DNA of 64,000 nucleotides from JAVDCA01 sp035293985 (GTDB taxonomy: Bacteria > Pseudomonadota > Alphaproteobacteria > Rhizobiales > Xanthobacteraceae), in contig DATGLS010000045.1 in the NCBI GenBank assembly GCA_035293985.1, forward strand, positions 1-64,000, written 5' to 3'. The notes beneath the pieces are model-generated. The model was not told the origin of the DNA, did not search any database, and worked only from the letters and a program-made list of their open reading frames with translations. Below are positions 26,916-35,890 of this stretch, one piece after another. Each line of letters starts with the position of its first letter. The first letter of the stretch is position 1. Made by a program: the position numbers and the translations under genes.

Positions 26916-28268
26916 ATGGACCAGACGGCTGCGACGACCCCTACGCCGACGCCCTCGCGTCCCTCGCCCTCGTTGCACGGCCCGCTGGTGCGGGTCGAGC
27001 ACCTGCGCCACTTCTACGGCTCGAGCGACACGCCGGTCCTCGACGACGTCAACGTCACGCTGATCGACAACGAGATCGTCGCCCTGCTCGGCCGCTCCGG
27101 CAGCGGCAAGTCGACGCTACTGCGCATCATCGCGGGCCTGATGCCGCCGACCGAGGGCCGCGTCACCATCTGCGACCAGCCGGTCGACGGGCCGGCCGGC
27201 GACGTCGCCATGGTTTTTCAGAGCTTCGCGCTGTTTCCCTGGCTTACGGTGCTGGAGAACGTGGAGATCGGGCTGGAGGCGCAGGGTGTGCCGGCCGAGG
27301 AGCAGCGCAAGCGCGCGCTCGCCGCGATCGACCTCATCGGCCTCGACGGCTACGAGAGTGCCTTTCCGAAGGAGCTCTCCGGCGGCATGCGCCAGCGCGT
27401 CGGCCTCGCCCGCGCGCTCGTGGTGCATCCCAAGGTGCTGTTGATGGACGAGCCGTTCTCCGCCCTCGACGTGCTCACTGCCGAGACGCTGCGCACCGAC
27501 CTGCTCGATCTGTGGTGTGAAGGCCGCATGCCGATCTCGTCGATCCTGATGGTCACCCACAACATCGAGGAGGCGGTGCTGATGTGCGACCGCATCCTGG
27601 TGTTCTCCTCGAACCCGGGCCGCATCGTCGCCGAGATCAAGGTCGAGCTGCCCCAGCCGCGCAACCGCCTGGAGCCCAAATTCCGCCAGCTGGTCGACGA
27701 CATCTATGCGCGGATGACGGCGCGGCCGTCCGGCCGGCGCGAGGGCATCTTCCCGGGCACCGGCATCTCGCTGGTGCTGCCGCGCGTCTCCCCCAACCTG
27801 CTCGCCGGCATGATGGAGGCCGTCGCGGCCCCGCCCTACAATGGCCGCGCCGACATGCCGCCGCTGGCGGACGAGCTGCACATGGAGATCGACGATCTCT
27901 TCCCGGTCGCCGAGATGCTGCAGCTCCTGCGCTTCGCCGAGGTGGCCGAGGGCGACATTCGCCTCACCGATCCCGGCAAGGCCTTCGTGCGCAGCGAGCC
28001 GGACGCGCGCAAGAAGCTGTTCGCCCAGCACGTGCTCACCTATGTGCCGCTCGCCGGCCACATCAAGCACATCCTCGACGCCCGCGGCAGCCACCGGGCG
28101 CCGGCGAGCCGCTTCCGCGACGAGCTCGAGGACGAGATGTCCGAGGAGGCCGCCGAGCAGACGCTACGCTCCATCATCTCGTTCGCGCGCTACGGCGAGA
28201 TGTTCGCCTATGACGAGGAAAGCGGCGTGTTCAGCCTCGACAATCCGGGCGAGGAGCCGAAGGAGTAG
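26916..28268 (+). CDS. ABC transporter ATPase with C-terminal AAA-associated extension
   Basis: The protein has 450 residues. Residues about 25-260 form an ABC ATPase: Walker A GRSGSGKST near 58, Q-loop MVFQSFALFPW, signature SGGMRQRVGLARAL, Walker B VLLMDEPFSALD and the H-loop His in MVTHN. The remaining 180 residues are the AAA-associated domain found in some NitT/TauT ATPases, with helices and no catalytic motif; a regulatory role is inferred. GAGGAGGGC precedes the ATG. The gene pairs with the double permease just upstream. Its last 61 bases overlap a convergent minus-strand gene. Confidence 0.88.
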   Translation: MDQTAATTPTPTPSRPSPSLHGPLVRVEHLRHFYGSSDTPVLDDVNVTLIDNEIVALLGRSGSGKSTLLRIIAGLMPPTEGRVTICDQPVDGPAGDVAMVFQSFALFPWLTVLENVEIGLEAQGVPAEEQRKRALAAIDLIGLDGYESAFPKELSGGMRQRVGLARALVVHPKVLLMDEPFSALDVLTAETLRTDLLDLWCEGRMPISSILMVTHNIEEAVLMCDRILVFSSNPGRIVAEIKVELPQPRNRLEPKFRQLVDDIYARMTARPSGRREGIFPGTGISLVLPRVSPNLLAGMMEAVAAPPYNGRADMPPLADELHMEIDDLFPVAEMLQLLRFAEVAEGDIRLTDPGKAFVRSEPDARKKLFAQHVLTYVPLAGHIKHILDARGSHRAPASRFRDELEDEMSEEAAEQTLRSIISFARYGEMFAYDEESGVFSLDNPGEEPKE

Positions 28269-28675
28269 GCGCCTCGGTGCGAAGAACTCCGCCTGAGCAT
28301 CCTCATTGGAAGTCCGGCCCGGTGCAGGGAAATCGGTCGAGGGTTTGCCCGGGTTGCGGCGCCGAGTCCGTTCACCTGCACCTCGTATGGATACCGGACG
28401 ACAACGTCATCGCCCGCCCTGCCCCGGTACATCAGCTGGCCGTTGATGAAGAGGTCGCGCACGACGATGACGATCGTCGCGTACTCGAAGGTGTGGCAGA
28501 GCGGGCGCCGCGGCTCGAGCGCGTGGTCTTTGAAATAGGTCGGCAGGGTGTAGTGCACCCCGTCGAGAGTGACCGTCGCCTTGAACGCAGCGTCGGCGCG
28601 AGCCGCGCCGCCGGCCGTCACGACGCACATCAAGGCTGCAGCCAGCGCCGCGATATGTTGTGCCCATCGCCTCAT
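28208..28675 (-). CDS. Small exported hypothetical protein
   Basis: The product has 155 residues from the ATG at 28675 and a signal peptide (cleavage near ARA-DAAFK). The mature part has TVTLDGVHYTLPTYFKDH and VVRDLFINGQLMYRG, a beta-rich pattern. The last 45 residues look out of family composition and overlap the ATPase gene antisense, so the true C-terminus may be earlier or frameshifted. I recognise no family. It lies 43 bases after the two-helix membrane gene on the same strand. Confidence 0.5.
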   Translation of the reverse strand: MRRWAQHIAALAAALMCVVTAGGAARADAAFKATVTLDGVHYTLPTYFKDHALEPRRPLCHTFEYATIVIVVRDLFINGQLMYRGRAGDDVVVRYPYEVQVNGLGAATRANPRPISLHRAGLPMRMLRRSSSHRGAYSFGSSPGLSRLNTPLSSS

Positions 28676-28718
28676 CCCGTCCACGGGCGAAGACTTGGAC
28701 CCGAGGGGCTCATACGGG

Positions 28719-29000
28719 CTACTGCCCGTTCCTCCACGCATCGTTGCCCCCGATATCGTCGTCGTTGTCCGCCGGCCTGTTCGCCCAGGCGATGAAGCCG
28801 AGGCCCGCGATCGTCCAGATCACAAGGTGCAGGATCGCGTAATCCTTCGCTTCGATCATCCGAATGAAGTCGAGCGATGCCTTGTCGTTGAAATAACCCA
28901 CGATGGCGCCGGTGACGCCGAAGGCGATCATCGCAAGGCCCACATAGGTCCGTTTCCTGCGCTTTGCCGCCGCTTCGTCCGCTTCCGACGTGTCGTCCAT
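28719..29000 (-). CDS. Small two-helix membrane protein
   Basis: The 93-residue product has an acidic/basic N-terminus (MDDTSEADEAAAKRRKR) and two membrane helices (about 20-40 and 56-73), then an acidic Asn/Asp-rich C-terminus. It follows the Rieske-like gene by 63 bases on the same strand, so a shared transcript is plausible. It could anchor or accompany the Rieske-like protein; this is only context. Confidence 0.65.
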   Translation of the reverse strand: MDDTSEADEAAAKRRKRTYVGLAMIAFGVTGAIVGYFNDKASLDFIRMIEAKDYAILHLVIWTIAGLGFIAWANRPADNDDDIGGNDAWRNGQ

Positions 29001-29063
29001 GTGTTTACCCGCTGTCGCCGAGGTCCTATCGCGCCGGTGGCGACGGATGCCACTCGTGGAGAC

Positions 29064-29699
29064 TCATATCACCTCAACCATATCGAGGGTGAACAGCTCG
29101 TTGCCCGCATTGCGGCCTATCCGCAGGCGCGACGGCGCGACGATGTCGTACGGCGGGACCGGCAAGTTGTATTGGGTGATGCCCGTATAGGTGCGGCCCG
29201 CGGGATCGTAGTGCGCGGCGCAGCACGGGCAGATGTAGCCGCCGGGCACGTCCGGCGCCGGCGCATCCGCCACGAAGGTCGGGACGCAGCCCTCGCGCGT
29301 GCACACGCCGACCAGCACCGCATAGGCGGGATCGAGCGAGCGGTGCCAGTTCTTGGCGTAGGCGGGCTGCTGGCGCCGCTCCGATCGCGGATCGATGAGC
29401 ACGCGCACGAATGCAGCCTCCTGCATGGCGGCGAGCATCGCCGGCGTGCGCGCGACGATGAAGATCGGCCGGCCATGCCAGTGGACGATTCGCTGCGTGC
29501 CGGGCGCGAGCCCGGCGAGATCGGCCTCGAGGATGTCGCCGGCCGCCCGTACCGACGCGTCCGGGTTCATCTGCGCAATGAACGGCCACGCTCCGGCCGC
29601 AAGACCGGCGGCGCCGACGGCGGCAGTGCCGAGATAGAGAAGGCGGCGGCGGCTCGGCCTCGACCGCGCAGCCGAATTCGCATGAGTATCCGTATTCAT
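29064..29699 (-). CDS. PetA/Rieske-like protein lacking both cluster His ligands
   Basis: The 211-residue protein looks like the iron-sulfur subunit of the cytochrome bc1 complex: a twin-arginine-type N-terminus (SRRRLLYLGTAAVG), a membrane anchor (about 20-42) and a C-terminal domain with VLVGVCTREGCVPTF, DAPAPDVPGGYICPCCAAHYD and YNLPVPPYDIVAP. In canonical Rieske proteins the ligands are C-x-H and C-x2-H. Here His of the first box is Arg135 (codon 29295-29297, CGC) and His of the second box is Cys160 (codon 29220-29222, TGC). Cys133, Cys138, Cys157 and Cys159 remain. No cytochrome b or c1 gene is adjacent. It cannot bind a normal Rieske cluster, and could bind another cluster, a metal, or none. 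Confidence 0.8.
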   Translation of the reverse strand: MNTDTHANSAARSRPSRRRLLYLGTAAVGAAGLAAGAWPFIAQMNPDASVRAAGDILEADLAGLAPGTQRIVHWHGRPIFIVARTPAMLAAMQEAAFVRVLIDPRSERRQQPAYAKNWHRSLDPAYAVLVGVCTREGCVPTFVADAPAPDVPGGYICPCCAAHYDPAGRTYTGITQYNLPVPPYDIVAPSRLRIGRNAGNELFTLDMVEVI

Positions 29700-30012
29700 C
29701 GCAATGTCCGCCCGCCTATGCGGCGACCGATGTCCTCGGTGCAGCGATGCCGCGCCGGGGACGATCGTCGCGTCCGACACTCTCACGGTCGTCAGCGATC
29801 CGGGCAACACCCATTCGGGTGCCGGAGCCGACGCCCGGATCGCACGATGGCGCGCCAACCCGCGGCCCGGCAAAATTGATCGCCTTGGTCCCGACCCTAC
29901 CGGGCCGGGGCCGAGTTCGCGCCGTGCGATCCATTGCCGCCGTTCGTCCTGCTGCCGGCGCTCGATTGGCCGCCACCCCCGCCATCGATCGTTTCATCGA
30001 CATGATCGCCCC

Positions 30013-30246
30013 TCAATCCACGTCGAAATTGCCGCTCACGATCTTCTCGCCCGCCTCCTGCTCGGAGCGCGCCGTCACCTTGCGCACGATGCCCGTCGCG
30101 GCTTCACGCACGGTCCAGGTTGCCGACGAAGCCGCCGGCACGATATCGGGATTGCCGACGATCATTTGCAAAAACATGTAGATCGCATGCCAGGGCCGCT
30201 TCGCGCGGCAGGAAACGATCTCCCATCCCGGGGCAATCTGGTTCAT
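30013..30246 (-). CDS. Small hypothetical protein
   Basis: The product has 77 residues from the ATG at 30246, with AAGGG upstream. It reads MNQIAPGWEIVSCRAKRPWH, a hydrophobic middle and TWTVREAATGIVRKVTARSE near the C-terminus. It could be a small cytoplasmic protein; no family is recognised. It lies upstream of the Rieske-like gene on the same strand, with about 310 bases between, in which I see nothing. Confidence 0.55.
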   Translation of the reverse strand: MNQIAPGWEIVSCRAKRPWHAIYMFLQMIVGNPDIVPAASSATWTVREAATGIVRKVTARSEQEAGEKIVSGNFDVD

Positions 30247-30336
30247 GCGCACCCTTTCGAAAGCCCGCCGCCAACCTGATGGAGCGCCGGCCTTCCGGCC
30301 ATACTCATTGGGTATCGAACCCGATGACCTCGCCCC

Positions 30337-31431
30337 TCACGGGGCCGCTGCCGCGTAGCGCGGCATCGCCAGCAGGCTCACGAGCTCCGCCTGGCGCCCG
30401 ACGCCGGTCTTGGCGAAGATCGACTTGAGGTGCATGCGCACGGCGTTCTGCGTCACCCCTTGCGCCCGCGCGATGGCGGCGACCGATTTGCCCTCGACCA
30501 CCGCACCGGCGACGCGCGCCTCGGTCGGCGTCAAGTCGAACAGCGCCTCGATGACCTCGACCTGCGGCGCCTCCTGGCGCGTCACCGGCGTCACGAACAT
30601 CAGCGCCACCGCCTCGGCGAAGATATCGCGCGCGCAGCCGCGCAGCGGCAGCAGATGCGCGATCATCGGCGGCCGGTCCTGGTGACCGGCGATCGGAATC
30701 GAGCGGCCGGTGCCGGCGCCGGACGGCGTTTGCAACGCCGCCAGCGCCTCGACGAAAAGCGACTGGGCCGCATTGTTGGAAAAATGCAGCCGCTGCTCGG
30801 CGCCGAGCGTGATGGCGGGCGCGCACGCCTTGAGCCGCGCATCGGTCGCGACCGCGCGGCCATGCGCGGTGAGTGCCGCGGCCGGCAGCCCGATCGTCTC
30901 CAGCGCGTCGACATTGGCATGCGCCCGCTCGAGCCCGACACGGGCGGAGAGCAGCGCCGCGCGCGCAAGGTGTGGCCGCAGCCGGTCGAGCAGCGCGACC
31001 GCGTGGCGGTCGACCACGCCCTTGTGATGCGGCTTCTCGATCGAAAAGACGATGGTCTCGCCGCACGGTGAGCGGATCGTGGTCGAGGCGCACCAGCCGA
31101 GCCCGTGCGGCCGCAGGACCTGCGCATAGAACGGCTCGCGCTCGACCTCCTCCGGCGTGAAGACGTCGAGGTCGGTATGGAACTTGGGCTCGCGCCGGGC
31201 CACGAAGCGTACGCTGCGCCCGTCGCGACCGAGCTCCCCGCGCGCGACCAGGGTCGCGACCGTCTTGGCGATCGCCGGCGACGCCGCCCAGCGCAGGTCA
31301 TCGCGCATCGCCACCACCAGGAGCGCGCCCGCCGCGTCGCACGCGCGCGCGAGCGCATCGAGCACCTGCGGCCAGTTCTCCGGCGCGCAGCTCGCCTCGT
31401 AGATCGTATCGATGAGCGCCGTCTGATCCAT
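30337..31431 (-). CDS. LuxR-type helix-turn-helix regulator
   Basis: The product has 364 residues from the ATG at 31431. The C-terminal 60 residues carry a LuxR/FixJ-type helix-turn-helix (LTPTEARVAGAVVEGKSVAA, then GVTQNAVRMHLKSIFAKTGVGRQAELV). The N-terminal 280 residues resemble a sensory domain with PAS/GAF-like strands, without a receiver Asp. Such regulators are common in Bradyrhizobium-type genomes. The frame is open upstream but the sequence there is poor. The ligand and target genes are unknown. Confidence 0.8.
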   Translation of the reverse strand: MDQTALIDTIYEASCAPENWPQVLDALARACDAAGALLVVAMRDDLRWAASPAIAKTVATLVARGELGRDGRSVRFVARREPKFHTDLDVFTPEEVEREPFYAQVLRPHGLGWCASTTIRSPCGETIVFSIEKPHHKGVVDRHAVALLDRLRPHLARAALLSARVGLERAHANVDALETIGLPAAALTAHGRAVATDARLKACAPAITLGAEQRLHFSNNAAQSLFVEALAALQTPSGAGTGRSIPIAGHQDRPPMIAHLLPLRGCARDIFAEAVALMFVTPVTRQEAPQVEVIEALFDLTPTEARVAGAVVEGKSVAAIARAQGVTQNAVRMHLKSIFAKTGVGRQAELVSLLAMPRYAAAAP

Positions 31432-32163
31432 GCGCTGCTTCGCCCCCGTCGAACCGCCGCAATATGGGGCCGAATCCCTTGGGCAGGCAATCGGAGCCGT
31501 TTGCGTTGATGCCACGTCGGATGTGCGGCGGAACGGCCACCTTCGATGCAACAGGCCTCTGCCAGGACCCGCCGCAGGCGGCGAGTCCGGCGAGGGAACC
31601 CGCATCGTGGCGGCCGCGCAGGCCGCACGCATGCTCGCGGTGTGCGCTGCCGGCGCTTGCTGCCGCGTCAGCGGCGTCGTCGCCGATTGCGAAGAATCGG
31701 ACGAATGCCCGGAAATCAAGCGCGTCGTCTCCATCTGGCGAAAGGTGCCGCCGCCGCGGCAGGGCCCGTCGCGAACCCAAGCTCGCTTCGCGTGCTCGCG
31801 CGACCGGCGTTGCTTCCACGCCGCTGCGAGTGCCGACACCGGCGCCAATTGAGGGCCTTTACGCACCCATTCGGGTCTTTGAGCCCTGGTCGCAAGCCGT
31901 TATACGCCTCTGGACGATGACAGTGACCGGGGAGCCATCCGGGGCTCGTTGTGGGGCAATCCAGATGAGCGCACAGGCGCGCACCTTGGCGTGCGGACTG
32001 CTCCATCAGCGGCTGCGCCGCGGCGCCGGCGCAAGTCCGATCCTCCAAAGCCGAGATTCGCACGGATAGCGCCATGATGCGCGCAATCACGCGCCCGGGC
32101 GCGCAAATGGCAAAGAGCTCACCGGCGCGGCCTGCCGGTCGATCAGACGCAGGGAGTGACGCG
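31432..32163. other. Long intergenic stretch
   Basis: About 730 bases lie between the LuxR-type regulator and the divergent membrane/DUF805 operon. The frames here have no family features or good ribosome sites. It may hold both promoters. No palindrome or repeat is clear. Confidence 0.4.
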
Positions 32164-32592
32164 ATGAAAAGGCTGCTGCGATTTTTGTTGCCGATCATCT
32201 TTGCCGTTGTCCTCGGTCCATTCTTCGCCGGCCTCGCGGTCTGCCTCTACGCCGCCAGCCAATGGATCCTCGATCCGGGGCCGATTGCCGAGCTCCTCGG
32301 CCTCTCGATGCTCTACATGATGTTCGCCTATGTGCTCGGCTGGCCGATCGCGCTGGTCGGCGGGCTGCTGATGTCGATCTGGATGATCTTTCGCGCGCCC
32401 GGGATCGTCGGGGTGCTCGCCGCCGCGGTTGCGGCCGTTGGGCTGCTGTGGCTTGCCGCCGCCGCGGATCTCATGGGTCCTCTCCCCAATCTCGCCTACG
32501 GGATGGTGTGGCTGACCCTCGCGGTCAGCGTCGTGGCGGCGCTCGCGTGCTGGCTGGTCACGCGCCCCTTCGCGTCGCAGATCGCGCCATGA
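32164..32592 (+). CDS. Small membrane protein, first gene of a coupled operon
   Basis: The product has 142 residues with about four membrane helices (near 5-30, 42-70, 78-105, 112-135) and a few basic residues at the ends. GGGAG precedes the ATG at 32164. Its TGA overlaps the ATG of the DUF805 gene. The family is unknown; its role in the DUF805/TPR cluster is inferred. Confidence 0.72.
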   Translation: MKRLLRFLLPIIFAVVLGPFFAGLAVCLYAASQWILDPGPIAELLGLSMLYMMFAYVLGWPIALVGGLLMSIWMIFRAPGIVGVLAAAVAAVGLLWLAAAADLMGPLPNLAYGMVWLTLAVSVVAALACWLVTRPFASQIAP

Positions 32593-33071
32593 CGCCGACG
32601 ATCGCAGCGCTGGCCCGGCTGTTCTTCTCTTTCCGCGGACGCGCCGCGCGGATGCCGTTCTGGCTCGTCTCCATCACCTGGGCCGTGCTCGTCCAGGCGT
32701 TCGACTATTGGTGGGCCGAGCGCGGCCTCGCGGCCGCTGAGCATCACGATCGCACGATGGTGAATGCTGCCCTCTTTGTCGGGTCGCTGCCGATCCTGGT
32801 CTCGTGCTTCGCGATCAGCGTGCGGCGTCTGCACGACCGCGACAAGAGCGCCTGGTGGCTGCTCGTGTTCGCCGTCGGCCCGCTCGCTCTCCAGGCCGCC
32901 GGTTCGCTGAATACGCTCGACTCCGGACCGGCCGTCGTCCTGATGGTCGCGTCGCTCGTGTTGTCGATCTGGAGCTTCATCGAGCTCGGCTGCATGCCCG
33001 GCACGGCCGGCACGAATCGCTACGGCCTCGATCCGCTGCTGGAGCTGCCGGCCGAAAGGCCGCAACCATGA
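32589..33071 (+). CDS. DUF805 (YhaH-like) membrane protein
   Basis: The protein has 160 residues and four hydrophobic segments. FFSFRGRAARMPFW near the N-terminus and SVRRLHDRDKSAWWLL in the middle are DUF805 signatures; the family's role is unknown. Its ATG overlaps the previous stop (ATGA) and its own stop overlaps the next ATG. This tight coupling suggests a complex of the three products. Confidence 0.85.
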   Translation: MTPTIAALARLFFSFRGRAARMPFWLVSITWAVLVQAFDYWWAERGLAAAEHHDRTMVNAALFVGSLPILVSCFAISVRRLHDRDKSAWWLLVFAVGPLALQAAGSLNTLDSGPAVVLMVASLVLSIWSFIELGCMPGTAGTNRYGLDPLLELPAERPQP

Positions 33072-34723
33072 CGGCGCGCGACGAACAAAATGACGAGGGC
33101 CCCATGTCCGGCGCACAGACGAAGCGCAGCGACGATGATGGCGACCGCGATACGCCGGAGTCGCTCCCGGCCTTCCTGGACGAGACGGCGCACAAGGATC
33201 CCGCCAAGCGCGCCCACGGTGAGAAACCCGACGACAGCTTCCCGTCGGACCGGCAGGCCAAGGCGATCCTGGGAGCCGTCGCGGGCCTCCTCGCCATCGG
33301 CGCCGTATGGCTGCTCGACGAGACGCTCCCGGGGCCCGGCGGGGCGCAGCGCTTCTTCGATCGCGGCATCGAGCATTACAAGGAAAAGAAATACGACGAG
33401 GCGCTGCGGGCCTTCGACCGGGCGATCGCGACCGATCCCGACTTTTATCCGGCCTATGCGGTGCGGGCGGAGCTGCATCGCCGACGCGACGAGCTCGATG
33501 CCGCCATTACCGACTACAGCAGCGCGATCCGCGTCAAGCCCGACCAGCCCGAGCCGCATTATAACCGCGCCATCACCTACCTCGACCTCGGCGACCCCGA
33601 CCATGCTTTACCGGACTTCGCCGAGTACGTCCGGCTCAAGCCCGACGATCCGGACGGGCATCTGCGCCGCGCCGAGGTCTTCGCCGGCCTCGGCGATTTC
33701 GCGCAGGCGCTGGCGGAACGCGACGCGCTCCTGCGCTCGGGCCCGAAGAGCGTGACCTACCTCCTCGACCGCGCGGCTCTGCGCCGCGATTTCGGCGACC
33801 TCGATGGCGCCATGCGCGACATCGATACGGCCCTCGATCTCAGCGCGGACCCATACACTCGCGTGCGCCACGGCCTGTTGTGGCGCGACAAGGGCGATCT
33901 CGCGCGGGCGCTCGCCGATTTCGAGCAGGCGATCGCGCTGCGGCCGAACGATCCGGCGCTCGGCGGCGCTCCCGACCCGCGGCCGGAGCTCGCGCGCGCC
34001 GAGGCGCTGCGCGACGGCGGCCGCGCCGACGACGCACGGGCCGCGGTCGACGCCGTCGTCAAGCGGCTGCCCGACTACGCGCCGGGCTATCAGCAGCGCG
34101 CGTTGATCGAGCTGATCGCGCTCGCCGATGCAAAGAGCGCCGCGGAGGACTTCGCCACCGCCGTCAGCAAGGGCTACTCCCATCGCTACAGCATGGAGTA
34201 CGCCAGCATCGGCGCCGCGTACATCGAGCAGAAATACGGGGCGCAGGCCGCGCCGATCGACGATCGGCCGATGCTCGCGGCCGACGTGCCGTTCTACCCG
34301 GCGATCGAGTATCTGCTGATCTGGCGCCACATCGCGCGCGTGCGCGCCGGACAAGCTGATCCCGATTACCACGACGACCTGCGCCGCCTCGGCCTCGCCT
34401 CGCTGACGGACAAGAACCCGGCCGGCATCCCGGTGCGCACCCCCCGTGGCCGGCGCGTGATCTGGCCGACCCAGCTCGTCGCCCTGTTCGGCAACCTGAC
34501 GACGCCCGACGTCGTCCTCGCGGCCGCCGCCGCGACGTCCGGCGACTTCGCACGGCGGCTGCATATTTGCGAAGCGAATCTCTACATCGGCGAATTCCGA
34601 CTGACGAAGAACGATGCCGCGGCGGCGCGTACATTCCTGCAAGCCGCCGTCGATGGCTGCCCACCCGGCGTGCCGGAAGCAGCCTTCGCGCGGGCGGAGC
34701 TCAGGCGCGCGAGCGAACATTGA
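33068..34723 (+). CDS. Membrane-anchored TPR protein
   Basis: The protein has 551 residues. An acidic N-terminus of about 65 residues leads to one membrane helix (about 69-85) and then a long array of TPR units: about eight are visible, with the typical AxxxxxRG/GxxxxA...P pattern, from RGIEHYKEKKYDEALRAFD to AARTFLQAAVDGCP. The array probably faces the periplasm and binds protein partners. The ATG overlaps the DUF805 stop. A rhomboid protease gene follows after 44 bases. Confidence 0.8.
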   Translation: MTARDEQNDEGPMSGAQTKRSDDDGDRDTPESLPAFLDETAHKDPAKRAHGEKPDDSFPSDRQAKAILGAVAGLLAIGAVWLLDETLPGPGGAQRFFDRGIEHYKEKKYDEALRAFDRAIATDPDFYPAYAVRAELHRRRDELDAAITDYSSAIRVKPDQPEPHYNRAITYLDLGDPDHALPDFAEYVRLKPDDPDGHLRRAEVFAGLGDFAQALAERDALLRSGPKSVTYLLDRAALRRDFGDLDGAMRDIDTALDLSADPYTRVRHGLLWRDKGDLARALADFEQAIALRPNDPALGGAPDPRPELARAEALRDGGRADDARAAVDAVVKRLPDYAPGYQQRALIELIALADAKSAAEDFATAVSKGYSHRYSMEYASIGAAYIEQKYGAQAAPIDDRPMLAADVPFYPAIEYLLIWRHIARVRAGQADPDYHDDLRRLGLASLTDKNPAGIPVRTPRGRRVIWPTQLVALFGNLTTPDVVLAAAAATSGDFARRLHICEANLYIGEFRLTKNDAAAARTFLQAAVDGCPPGVPEAAFARAELRRASEH

Positions 34724-34767
34724 AGGACGCAGGAGAACCCCTTTCGCAATCGAGGGCGACGAACGCC

Positions 34768-35463
34768 ATGGTCTTTCCTCTCTACGATGAAACTGCGCGC
34801 AAGCGCGTATCGCAACCCTATGTCACCTGGGGCCTCATCACGCTCAACGTCGCGGTGTTCATCGCCGAGGTCGCCTCGTCCGCCGGGACTCAGCAATGGA
34901 TCGTGCACGCGTTCGGCTTCACGCCCGCGATGCTCGCTGGCGACCTGCCCAACGCCGGCCCGCTGCCGGCGTGGCTCACGCCCCTCACCGACATGTTCCT
35001 CCATCTCGACTGGGATCATCTGTTCGGCAACATGCTTTTCTTGATGATCTTCGGTGATAACGTCGAGGACGCGCTCGGCCACGTGCGCTACCTCGTCTTC
35101 TACGTCGTTTGCGGCTACGCGAGCGATCTCGCCTACTTTCTCTCCACCATGCATTCGACCGTGCCGGCGGTCGGCGCCTCCGGCGCCATCTCGGGCGTGG
35201 TCGCCGCCTATGTGATGATCCGCCCCTGCGCCAAGGTCGAGGTGCTGATCGGCATCATCCCGATCTCGGTGTCCGCCTACTGGGTGATCGGCCTGTTCGC
35301 CTTGACGCAGGTGTGGAGTGTCCTTTCCCACACCCAGGACGGCATCGCCTACTGGGCGCATATCGGCGGGCTGATCGCCGGCGTCTGCCTGTTGCCGCTG
35401 CTGCGGCATCCCGACGTGGTGCTGTTCGAATGCGTGAGCTCGGCCGACGCCGACGCTGCATGA
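34768..35463 (+). CDS. Rhomboid family intramembrane serine protease
   Basis: The protein has 231 residues with about six membrane helices. WDHLFGNMLFL is the HxxxN motif of the oxyanion region, VGASGAISG holds the catalytic Ser138, and WAHIGGLIAG holds the partner His198. The enzyme cuts substrate membrane helices. I chose the ATG at 34768; a better ribosome site (CAGGAG) lies just upstream at 34731, and the frame is open further up. It follows the TPR gene, so the TPR or DUF805 protein may be a partner or substrate. Confidence 0.9.
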   Translation: MVFPLYDETARKRVSQPYVTWGLITLNVAVFIAEVASSAGTQQWIVHAFGFTPAMLAGDLPNAGPLPAWLTPLTDMFLHLDWDHLFGNMLFLMIFGDNVEDALGHVRYLVFYVVCGYASDLAYFLSTMHSTVPAVGASGAISGVVAAYVMIRPCAKVEVLIGIIPISVSAYWVIGLFALTQVWSVLSHTQDGIAYWAHIGGLIAGVCLLPLLRHPDVVLFECVSSADADAA

Positions 35464-35890
35464 CGCCTGCGATGGCGTCGCGGCGGCCCTCGCAAAGGTG
35501 ACGGCTTCATGCCTGACCAAAGGACCCGGGCCGCGATCGCGACGTATTGGACCTGCGTGGGCTCTCCTTCCTCTTCATCGGACACTGGTCGCAGCCCTGG
35601 TGCTCTACCCATAGGACGACGAGGGAGGGCGCGCCGCCACTTGGCTGGTGCGGCTCTGCGGCGGCGGCGTCGCCCTGGTCGGCCGCGCGTTCAAGCAGGA
35701 ACAGGAAAAGCTCGCCGGAAAAGCTCGCCGCGGTGATCCTGCCGATCTCGAGCAACGTGGGTGCGGTGCCCGTCTATCATCCGATTCCGACCACCTCGGG
35801 GGCGGCGATCCTGGCGCTGGCCGGCCTTGCCGCCGGAGCGATCTGATCCTGTTCGCTACGCCGCGAGCATGATCCTGAAAGCAGATGCCG
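35464..35890. other. Intergenic stretch between rhomboid and trypsin-like genes
   Basis: No gene is supported. Overlapping frames on both strands (for example 35547-35846 and 35507-35755) have no ribosome site and no known motif. A short run reads like a fragment of coding sequence but cannot be placed. Confidence 0.35.

Noticed and set aside
35547..35846. 99-residue plus-strand frame
   Set aside because: No ribosome site, family motif or consistent composition; the opposing 35507-35755 frame is no better.
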